This document shows, piece by piece, positions 35,347 to 43,253 of a DNA stretch of 64,000 nucleotides. The DNA comes from CAVORD01 sp963698535 (GTDB lineage: Bacteria > Bacteroidota > Bacteroidia > Bacteroidales > VadinHA17). The stretch is taken from positions 1 through 64,000 of the forward strand of contig CAVORD010000006.1 of the NCBI GenBank assembly GCA_963698535.1. The letters are read 5' to 3'. Below the pieces are notes generated by a model that worked only from the letters and a program-made list of their open reading frames with translations, had not been told where the DNA came from and did not search any database. Positions within the stretch are counted from its first letter, which is position 1; each line of letters begins with the position of its first letter. Made by a program: the position numbers and the translations under genes.

Positions 35347-36394
35347 ATGAGCCTTCAAAAATCTGCACTTTTCATTCTACTCATCTCAATTTCCTGCGTT
35401 GCTTTTACCCAGAAAAATCTGACAGCCGGAGTTATTGCATTTTATAATCTGGAGAATCTTTTCGACACAATAGATACCGATGGTGTGGACGATCTGGAAT
35501 TCACCCCAGAGGCTCCGAAGAAATGGAATTCATCGCGTTATAATGAGAAGCTCACCAATATGTCGAAAGTCATCGCAGCAATAGGTCGCGATGAAGGATT
35601 GCCCGGGGGGCCTCATATTATAGGAGTGTCGGAGATCGAGAACAGGGAAGTACTGGTTGATCTGGCAAAACAGCCTGCCATCAGCCATCTCAATTATCAG
35701 GTTGTCCATTATAACTCGCCCGATCTCAGGGGGGTAGATGTAGCTTTGATGTATCAGCCGGCCTTGTTCAAACTTACCGGATCGAAGAGTTATGAATTAA
35801 TGCTGAATGAGAAGGACGGTACAAGGATATATACACGTGACCAGCTGCTTGTCTCGGGCTATTTTATGGGCGAGATGATGCATTTTATTGTTGGTCACTG
35901 GCCCTCGAGAAGGTCGGGGGAGAAGGCATCCGAAAACCTCAGGGTCGATGCTGCCCGGCTTACCCGTCATATCATAGATTCGCTCCAGAGTGATGATCCG
36001 GAGGCCAAAATAGTAGTTATGGGCGACCTCAACGACGATCCGGTCGACAGCTAGCGTGAGGAAGCAGCTGCGCTCCTCAGGTAATCAGGAGAAGATGGGT
36101 CAGGGTGATATGTATAATGCTATGGAGCCTCTCTTCAGAAAAGGAGTCGGCTCACTGGCTTATCGCGACAGGTGGAATCTGTTTGATCAGATAATAATCT
36201 CACAGCCTTTTTTAGGGAAGGATTATTCTGCTTTTAAGATGGTTGCTGTAAAGGTATTCAACAAGGAGTTCCTGACTCAGGCTGACGGTCAGTTCAAAGG
36301 GTATCCTCTGCGTACTTTTGTGGGCGACCAGTTCACGGCAGGGTATTCCGACCATTTTCCGGTATATCTGATAATCGGAAGAGAATCGAAGTAA
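35347..36394 (+). pseudogene. secreted endonuclease/exonuclease/phosphatase (EEP) family protein, frameshifted
   Basis: A signal peptide (MSLQKSALFILLISISCVAF) precedes an EEP hydrolase domain with FYNLENLFDT, GVSEIENREV, HWPSRRSGEK (His/Asn region) and VMGDLNDDP. A TAG interrupts at 36052-36054 directly after DDPVDS. Removing the T at 36052 restores DSSVRKQLRSSGNQ and joins the C-terminal half, which carries RWNLFDQIIIS and YSDHFPVYL, the final Asp-His catalytic pair. The rebuilt protein has about 349 residues. EEP proteins include nucleases and phosphatases. It faces the TonB receptor gene divergently and converges on a second EEP gene with a 1-nt gap. Confidence 0.82.
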
Positions 36395-36395
36395 C

Positions 36396-37280
36396 CTATT
36401 TCAGGGTTATTCCTACCGGCCTGTGGTCGGATATTATATCAATGTATTGCGGGTAGCATGGCTCAGGCTTGTAAACGACAGTTGTGTCGATACGGCTGAA
36501 GAGTTCGTTTGTCACGAGGATATGGTCTATGTGACTGGGCCAGGAGGGATAGGACCACCACAACTGACTGCCCGTTGCTATTGGCATATCGGCAAACCTG
36601 AAGTTAGACGGGTCTGAAACAAAGATATAGAACGGGTCGGAGGCAGGCGGATTGGCCGATATCTCATCGTTATAGTCGCCCAGTATTACCACAGCATCAC
36701 TGTTTCTGTTTTGAATGACATAGGAATGGAGCTTTTCTGCAGCCTCCCTGCGCCTGTCCTCATTGTCGCTGCCACTGCAGCACTTGAGATGCAGATCGAT
36801 AAGATATACCGTCTGGCCGGTGGGTTTGTGAGTTATCTTCACCTCGAGGGGCGGACGGGGAAAGGCATAGAAATCATCGGGGAAGAGCAGTTTGACTGAT
36901 GATGAGTTATAGGTAATCTCGCTACCCTTGAAAAGGTATGCCAGGTTCCAGTCGGAGTTGTTGATAAGATAGTACTGTCCCGACCAGCCCGGTAGTTTCT
37001 TCAGGAGGTTAAGAAAAGCTCCCTCCGAAGTTATTTCCTGAAGAACAACAACATCGGCATTGATGGTTCTTATGAGTCTGGCAGCCATGTCGGTGGTAAG
37101 GGACCCGCTCTTGGGAAAGGTCTCCATGTTGAAGGTCACTATCTCTAACTTGCTGGCTGAACCGGGGACAATGCATCCTGCAAAGAGAGAGTCATCACCG
37201 GGCTCAGGCGGATCGGTTATGCGCTGGCAGGCAGCAGTCGCCAGAATCAGGAATAGTGATATCTTAAAAAGATCTTTCAT
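36396..37280 (-). CDS. EEP-family hydrolase, lipoprotein
   Basis: A 294-residue lipoprotein (signal ending ATAAC). The EEP domain is complete: EIVTFNMETFP (Asn), VVLQEITSE (catalytic Glu), DLHLKCCSGSDNEDRRREAAEKL, VILGDYNDE (Asp-x-Asn) and IDIISDHRPV (Asp-His). Such enzymes cut phosphodiester or phosphomonoester bonds with Mg2+. The protein is likely anchored to the outer membrane. It is intact and converges on the frameshifted EEP gene; the two are not close copies. It belongs to the nuclease-rich cluster around the TonB receptor. Confidence 0.88.
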   Translation of the reverse strand: MKDLFKISLFLILATAACQRITDPPEPGDDSLFAGCIVPGSASKLEIVTFNMETFPKSGSLTTDMAARLIRTINADVVVLQEITSEGAFLNLLKKLPGWSGQYYLINNSDWNLAYLFKGSEITYNSSSVKLLFPDDFYAFPRPPLEVKITHKPTGQTVYLIDLHLKCCSGSDNEDRRREAAEKLHSYVIQNRNSDAVVILGDYNDEISANPPASDPFYIFVSDPSNFRFADMPIATGSQLWWSYPSWPSHIDHILVTNELFSRIDTTVVYKPEPCYPQYIDIISDHRPVGITLK

Positions 37281-37338
37281 GGTATGTGAAGATGCAAATG
37301 TAAGAAAGATGATTGAAGATTTTTCAGATAATAAGATT

Positions 37339-37470
37339 AAAATCCCCTCTTGGGAGAGCCTGCCTGCCGTTCCGAAGTCACGTTAAGCGTGACGAAGGAT
37401 GGTCCCGCCATGGGCGGGAGGTCGGGGAGGGTTTATCATGTTGCAAGTTACAAGTTACAGGCTGCAGATT
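37339..37470. repeat. dispersed intergenic repeat, copy 1
   Basis: The order AATCCCCTC..TGGGAGAGCCTG, then CATGGGCGGGAGGT.GGGG, then TGCAAGTTACAAGTTACAGGC recurs in reverse orientation at 46765-46862. Copy 1 contains an extra insert with an inverted repeat (tcacgttaagcgtga). It lies downstream of nothing obvious and upstream of the EEP lipoprotein start. No frame is coding. Confidence 0.6.
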
Positions 37471-37476
37471 CCTGGC

Positions 37477-37526
37477 TTTGCGTTCTCTTTTTGTTTCTTG
37501 GTGTTCTCTGCGGTTAACTTTTAAAA
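37477..37526. repeat. remnant of the MITE-type internal motif
   Basis: The sequence TTTGCGTTCTCTTT...TTCTTGGTGTTCTCTGCGGTTAA resembles the TTTGCGTTCTTTGC...TTCTTTGCGGTTAA interior of the 10750-10901 element. The GAGGATGTCTC ends are not recognisable here, so it is at best a fragment or a distant relative. Confidence 0.4.
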
Positions 37527-37555
37527 CAGGACAGCCTTTTACATTTATAAATATA

Positions 37556-37588
37556 AAAACGGAGTGGAGAGACTCCACCCCGTTTTAA
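37556..37588 (-). terminator. intrinsic terminator of the OB-fold T9SS gene
   Basis: A stem of 9 pairs out of 10 (CGGAGTGGAG with CTCCACCCCG, loop AGA, 37560-37582) is followed on the minus strand by a T-rich tract (TTTTTAT). The plus strand also has TTTT after the stem, so it may work both ways. Confidence 0.7.
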
Positions 37589-37611
37589 CCGGTTAGGTTA
37601 AGTTTAGGAGA

Positions 37612-39423
37612 TTATTTCTTGACAATTTTTCTGGTGACAGATCCGGCAGTGGAGTTAAACTTGACGAAGTAAATTCCACGAGGCAGGTTCTCAACAGATA
37701 TTGTTCTCATAGGATTGCCGTCGTTAACAAGATTAACGACCCGTTTTCCGGTTATGTCCATCACCTCCACTGAGCTGAAGGATTCGATACCTTCCAGTGT
37801 CACATGTGATGAAGCGGGAACAGGATAGATCTTCAGCCTCTGAAGCTCCCTGCTGTCGATTGCTGAGCCTACACCTGCGATATCCGATACCACCCGTGGT
37901 GCAAGCTGAGCTGTACCGTTGAAATCAAGTGCGATTCCGGTAACATTGGCTGCAGCCGGAACAACAGTACCGGTAAAGATATCGTAGAAATCTGTGCGCA
38001 GGAGGGTTGAATCACCTGTATTTCCAACGGTATAGTTTTTACCGTTAGTGAAGTTAACACCGGCATCTGCTGCCCTGAAGCCAAGGTCCATGATCTTAAC
38101 TACTTCCGACTCATACATATCGAGGTTGGTCTTGAGCTCATTTACTGTAATTACCTGCGGAACAATTGGATTGTTGTTCGAGGTTGCAGCTCCGGGATCG
38201 GCTGTCGGGTGCCACTGAAGCATACCGTTGTACAGTTCAAGGGTTCCGGTTATACCTGTAATACCATCACCAACATTATAGGTGGTAGTTACTATTCCGG
38301 CATTGTCATCTATCAGTATTCCGGCGGTGGCATCCTGAAGATATTTCTTGTTGCGGTATGTCATCTGGGCAGTAAGAACCAGCTCTCCAAGTACTTTATA
38401 TTTTCTGTCAAGCTCAGTCTGGGACCTTAGTCCTGCAATACTTGATAGCTGTATAAGTGGATTGAAGAGTATGGTATAGGTTTTAGTTGTAACGTTATCA
38501 CTACCCGTAACGGCAATTGTTGTTGTTCTGGCGGTAGCTTTGTCATCCAGCCAGATCAGTAGCATTAGTGATCAACTTGTTTGCAAGTGGATCGGCTGTT
38601 GTGGCTGTAACCAGGGGTACTGAAGTTGCTCCTGCAGGTAGTTCTCAACATAGTGAAGTATTTAACTGGGCTGAAATCAGCTAGGGTATTCCCATCAACA
38701 GTTAAATCTGTTAATGATGCAGTCGGCCACTATCAGCCAATTGAATGTTACCAATGTCCGTTGCTGTACTCAAAACTACCTGTACTGTTCCAACAGTTTG
38801 GTTGGTGAGAGTTCTTACCTCAACCTTTGTTATTGTTATTCCAGAAGGACAGCTATAGCAGCACCCCCGGTTGGTGCAAGGTCTGAAGAAGAAGCGTCCA
38901 TATCAGGTTTGTCCCTGCAAAGGCCGACTAACATATTTTACGGATAGAGGTGTTGTAGCATCAGCTATCAAAGTTCCGGACAATGTCATAAGAACTTGTG
39001 ATTTCAGTAGCAGCAGGAAGTGCAAGAGTTTTGAAATTAGATGGGTAAGTTGGCCCTGAATCTGTCCCTGTAACTGGCCGCAGTCGTTGTATTTGTTCCC
39101 CTTTGAAAAGGAATCCAAAAGGTGGATGAAGTCATTGGTGTACCTAAAGCAAGTGGACCGATTTGAATAACTAGTTGATGTTATGTAGTGTGTTAGAAAC
39201 GGCATCCAACAGTTTGTACTGAGTTGTTCCATTATATAACCGGTAACGAACATCATTTGTCGTATAGTTGCTGAGTGTTATCAAAACTGCACTATTGGAT
39301 TGATCTGAAGATATTTCAATGTGCTGAGGCCTACTCAGAACTTCAACAGTTTGGACTTTGGATATTTGACTGATGATAATAGTGCAATAAGGCATAAAAA
39401 CAATTGAGTAAAACTTCTTTCAT
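37612..39423 (-). pseudogene. large OB-fold protein with T9SS sorting domain, several frameshifts
   Basis: The intact 3' part (37612-38565) encodes an OB-fold-like unit (RKYKVLGELVLTAQMTYRNKKYLQDATAGILIDD...GDGITGITGTLELYNGMLQW), a second unit, then a T9SS type A tail (LKIYPVPASSHVTLEG...LPRGIYFVKFNSTAG, ending KIVKK). Upstream, 38566-39423 still codes for recognisable pieces in shifting frames: a signal-like SFTQLFLCLIALLSS near 39423, ISSDQSNSAVLITLSNYTTNDVRYRLYNGT, STFWIPFQRGTNTTTAASYRDRFRANLP and LSGTLIADATTPLSVKYV. I count at least five shifts. The original was a secreted protein of about 600 residues. This density suggests real decay more than in other genes here. Confidence 0.7.
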
Positions 39424-39670
39424 AGGCTTAGTTATTAAGGTGGGTATTCAGGTTTGCTAATTTTAACTTTTTAAGAGCCATCAATTTCGGCCATTTATTG
39501 CAAAAATTCAAATTTTTTGACCCATACTTTCCCGTTTATTATTCATAAGAGTGCTCTTTTTGTAAACAACTTTTGAACATAAGCGTTTTAGTAAAACCTC
39601 TCTCAGTTCATTTCATCTGAAAAGTTTAACTTTGAGAGTAGTAGTTATTTGTCTCTAAATCATTATTGTC

Positions 39671-40907
39671 ATGAGAAAAGCATTCCCTTTCCTGAAGATC
39701 ATACCGGCAGTTGCACTGCTCTTTTCAATAACCCTGTTAAACTCCTGTAAAAAGGATGACAATGGTCCCGATTACAAGATCGTGGTCTTCACAGAGAAGG
39801 TAACAACCCTCTCTGAGGAATATATCGGTGGAGTACTGGGCACTATCTCGGTCTCTTTCCCTGAGGCCGGACAGCTGACACCCCTCGTCGGCGATGATGT
39901 TAATGTCTACAGGATGGTTTACAAGAGCAGTATTGAAGATATTGAGTATGAGGCATCCGGACTGGTTTGTATGCCTGCAACAAAAGGGGCATACCCTGTA
40001 CTCTGTTTCCTTAACGGCACCAACACACTTAACTCCGATGCGCCCAGCAACAACCCTACATCATTCTCATACCAGATGGTGGAGAGTGTGGCCTCAATGG
40101 GGTTCATAGTAGTTATTCCCGATTATCCCGGCTTTGGTGCCTCGTCCGATATTATGCATCCATATCTCATAAAAGAGCCTACGGTACAATCGGTGGTGGA
40201 TATGATCAGGGCCGCCGGTGAGTTTACTGAAAAGGGTATTAAGGGATATGAGATGGAGAAGGATCTTTACTTCTATGGATACTCACAGGGCGGCTGGGCA
40301 GCTCTTACAATGCACAAGGCTATCGAAACATCATACAGTACCGAGTTCACACTTAAGGGAAGCGCCTGTGGATCAGGCGCATACGATCTTGGATTTATCA
40401 ACAGCGAATTCCTTGAGCATACAACCTATCCTTCACCGATGTATATCGCTTATATTGCTCAGGCATATAAGTCCTATGGTGAGACAACCTTACCGCTTTC
40501 ATCGATGTTCAAGGAGCCTTATGCTACGCTCATACCATCTCTTTTTGACGGACTCCATTCAGCCGGTCAGATAAACAGTGCCCTTACTACCACTGTTGCC
40601 AATCTTGTTACTGCAAACTATTTGAGCAACTACGAGGGGGTGGAATTCTCCGGGGTGCGGAGTGCGCTGCTAAACAACAGTGTGATCAGCATGGAACACC
40701 ATGAAGCCGGTGAAACTGTTCCACGGAGGAGCCGACGATCAGGTATTTACGGATGGGACAACACAGATGTATGATGCTATGATCACAGCCGGGTCTTCAA
40801 CGGAAACTGTGAAGATGGAGATCCTTCCCGGACTGGATCACTCTACTGCTCTTATTCCGGTATCGGTGCGATCGCTTCTTTTCCTGAACAACCTTCGTAA
40901 TAATTGA
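39671..40907 (+). pseudogene. secreted alpha/beta-hydrolase (lipase/esterase-like) lipoprotein, frameshifted
   Basis: The lipoprotein signal ends LLNSC and is followed by KKDD, a charge pattern typical of surface-exported Bacteroidota lipoproteins. The hydrolase core has VVIPDYPGFGASS, the nucleophile elbow GYSQGGWAA (Ser about 204) and, after the break, LFHGGADDQVF (Asp) and GLDHSTA (His). The first frame runs into a non-family tail after LNNSVI; removing one base near 40685-40690 joins it to AWNTMKPVKLFHGG and gives about 412 residues. The fold resembles secretory lipases or peptidase-like esterases. The 247-nt gap upstream is AT-rich with no feature I can name. Confidence 0.8.
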
Positions 40908-40908
40908 T

Positions 40909-40939
40909 TTTGGATCATTGATCACGCTGCCTATCTTTG
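40909..40939 (+). promoter_or_regulatory. Bacteroidota-type promoter of rlmD
   Basis: TTTG (40909-40912), 19 nt, then TATCTTTG (40932-40939): an exact TTTG-N19-TAnnTTTG match. The GTG start lies 16 nt downstream. The promoter begins just after the stop codon of the hydrolase gene. Confidence 0.75.
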
Positions 40940-40955
40940 CCTGAAATAGCAGAAG

Positions 40956-42362
40956 GTGGGCAGAAAGAAAAGTTTACCCTTACTTGAGAGGGTTGAGATA
41001 ACAGGAATAGGTGCAGAGGGCAATGCCTTTGCCAGAGTCGATGATATGGTGGTCTTCGTGCCCGGACTTATACCCGGCGACATAGCCGACCTGCAGGTGG
41101 TGAGGAAGAGGCGCCGCTTTATGGAGGCGAGGGTAGTGAAGTTCCATGAATACAGCACTCTCAGAACAGATCCTGTCTGCAACCATTTTGGAGTATGTGG
41201 CGGATGCCGCTGGCAGCACCTTCCCTATGAAGAACAGCTGAAGTTCAAGGCACAGCAGGTGACCGATAATCTTACCCGTATCGGTAAGGTCGATCTTCCG
41301 GTGATAAAGCCTATACTGGGATCAGAGAACATCTATAACTATCGCAATAAGCTTGAGTACACCTTCTCCAACAGGCGCTGGCTGACGCAGGAGGAGATAA
41401 GCAGTGATGTTACCGATATGGTTAAAGAGGGTGTGGGATTCCATATTCCCGGACTATTCGATAAGGTTGTTGATGTCGAAAAATGCCATCTTCAGGCTGA
41501 ACCTACAAATGAGATAAGAAATTTTGTGAGGCAGTTCACTCTCAGTAATAAGATGTCATTTTTTGATATCAGAGAGCAACACGGACTGCTCAGAAACCTG
41601 ATCGTAAGGAATACCACCACCGGCGGACTGATGGTTATTGTTGTCTTCTTTGAGTATGATGCTGATAGCATTGGCCTTCTGATGAATGCCATTGCAGAGG
41701 CTTTCCCCTCAATCACGTCACTCTTCTATATCGTTAACAGCAAGAGGAACGACTCACTCACCGACCAGGAACCTGTTTTATGGAGCGGGGATGAATTCAT
41801 TACCGAAAAGATGGATGATCTCAGTTTCCGGATCGGTCCCAAGTCCTTTTTTCAGACCAACAGTCAGCAAGCTCTTAACCTATACCGCATCGTAAAGGAA
41901 TATGCTTCCCTCAAAGGAACAGAAACTGTTTATGACCTCTATACGGGAACAGGTACCATAGCATTATACATTGCAAATGAAGCCTCAAGGGTAATAGGAC
42001 TGGAATATGTGCCTGAGGCTGTGGAGGATGCGGTAATAAATATGGGTCTTAACAATATTAAAAACGCCTCGTTCTATTCGGGTGATATAAAGGACCTTCT
42101 CACCCCCGGATTTTTTGAAAGACACGGGAGTCCCGATGTAATAATAACCGATCCGCCACGGGCAGGGATGCATGAAAACGTTGTTAAAGCGATACTCGAT
42201 GCTGCACCGGAAAGAGTGGTCTACGTTAGTTGCAATCCCGCCACTCAGGCACGTGACATATCACTGTTATCAGAGAAATACCGCGTCGAAGCTGTTCAGC
42301 CTGTTGATATGTTCCCCCACACCAACCATATAGAAAACGTAGCCCTCCTTATCAGGATCTGA
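40956..42362 (+). CDS. rlmD: 23S rRNA (uracil-1939-C5)-methyltransferase RlmD/RumA
   Basis: A 468-residue SAM-dependent m5U methyltransferase. It has an N-terminal TRAM domain (about 8-65), four [4Fe-4S] ligands (Cys75, Cys81 and Cys84 in CNHFGVCGGC, and Cys177 in VEKCHLQ), the SAM motif VYDLYTGTGTIALYIA, the substrate motif ITDPPRAGM and the catalytic YVSCNPATQARD. All motifs are complete. The start is GTG at 40956, supported by the promoter 16 nt upstream. RlmD and the related TrmA/RlmC are hard to separate by sequence, so the target base is inferred. Confidence 0.92.
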   Translation: MGRKKSLPLLERVEITGIGAEGNAFARVDDMVVFVPGLIPGDIADLQVVRKRRRFMEARVVKFHEYSTLRTDPVCNHFGVCGGCRWQHLPYEEQLKFKAQQVTDNLTRIGKVDLPVIKPILGSENIYNYRNKLEYTFSNRRWLTQEEISSDVTDMVKEGVGFHIPGLFDKVVDVEKCHLQAEPTNEIRNFVRQFTLSNKMSFFDIREQHGLLRNLIVRNTTTGGLMVIVVFFEYDADSIGLLMNAIAEAFPSITSLFYIVNSKRNDSLTDQEPVLWSGDEFITEKMDDLSFRIGPKSFFQTNSQQALNLYRIVKEYASLKGTETVYDLYTGTGTIALYIANEASRVIGLEYVPEAVEDAVINMGLNNIKNASFYSGDIKDLLTPGFFERHGSPDVIITDPPRAGMHENVVKAILDAAPERVVYVSCNPATQARDISLLSEKYRVEAVQPVDMFPHTNHIENVALLIRI

Positions 42363-42433
42363 CAGGTCTCAGTGCTGTCATCGGGAGCACTTTATTGAAA
42401 TTTAATGTATATTTATTCCCATCTAAAGCAGTG

Positions 42434-43246
42434 ATGGGGAAACAAACGTCATTATCTGAGTCAAAGGCTGTCGTTGTACCAAAGGGCAGAGAGGACCATA
42501 ACGCCAGTCTGAGATATGCGGGCATGATCCAGAATGCCATGTTCCCTGACAAGGAACTGCTGGGAAGCTGGTTTAATGAGCATTTTGTACTGTTCCTCCC
42601 CCGCGATATTGTTAGCGGCGATTTTTATTATGCCAGCCGTACAAAAGAGTACCTGGCGGTAGCCGTTGGCGATGCCACAGGTCATGGGGTGCCGGGGGCG
42701 CTGCTCAGTATTCTGGGAGTTAGCTTCCTGAACGAGATAATACAATACAGAAATACACCCAGGGCAAACAGGGCTTTGAATCTAATGAGAGAAAGGGCTA
42801 TGAAGGCGCTGAGGCAGACAGGTCAGGCATCTGAAACAAAAGACAGTATTGACATCGGTCTCTGCCTCTACGAATGTGGAAGCAATGAACTGCAGTTTGC
42901 CGGGGCCAATCGTCCTTTAATACTGATAAGGGACGGCTTACTGATAGAATATAAACCCGATAAGATGCCTATTGGCATTGCTCCTGCGAAGGAGACGGCA
43001 TTCACAAACAATATCATTCAGACGAGACCGGGAGATATATACTACCTTTTCTCCGACGGCTTTCCTGATCAGTTTGGAGGGAAGTATGACAAGAAATATA
43101 AGTATGGCCGGTTCCGTGACCTGCTGATGAGGGTTAGCAGTTTGCCACTCGATAAGCAAAAGGAGCAGATGGAGAAGGAACTGCTGCAGTGGAAAGGCAA
43201 AGAGAAGCAGGTGGACGATATTCTCGTTTTAGGATTTAAATTCTGA
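42434..43246 (+). CDS. SpoIIE-type PP2C serine/threonine phosphatase
   Basis: A phosphatase domain with IVSGDFYYASRTKEYLAVAVGDATGHGVPGALLSILG containing the metal-binding Asp residues, then FAGANRPLILIRDG, MPIGIA and YLFSDGFPDQFGG. These are the PPM/SpoIIE motifs used in partner-switching and stress regulation. No sensory domain precedes it; the N-terminal 35 residues are the helical switch region (YAGMIQNAMFP). I take ATG 42434 as start; a TTG at 42395 would add 13 residues. It lies 7 nt upstream of the OLD-like ATPase gene, so the two are probably co-transcribed. Confidence 0.85.
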   Translation: MGKQTSLSESKAVVVPKGREDHNASLRYAGMIQNAMFPDKELLGSWFNEHFVLFLPRDIVSGDFYYASRTKEYLAVAVGDATGHGVPGALLSILGVSFLNEIIQYRNTPRANRALNLMRERAMKALRQTGQASETKDSIDIGLCLYECGSNELQFAGANRPLILIRDGLLIEYKPDKMPIGIAPAKETAFTNNIIQTRPGDIYYLFSDGFPDQFGGKYDKKYKYGRFRDLLMRVSSLPLDKQKEQMEKELLQWKGKEKQVDDILVLGFKF

Positions 43247-43253
43247 TCATAAT

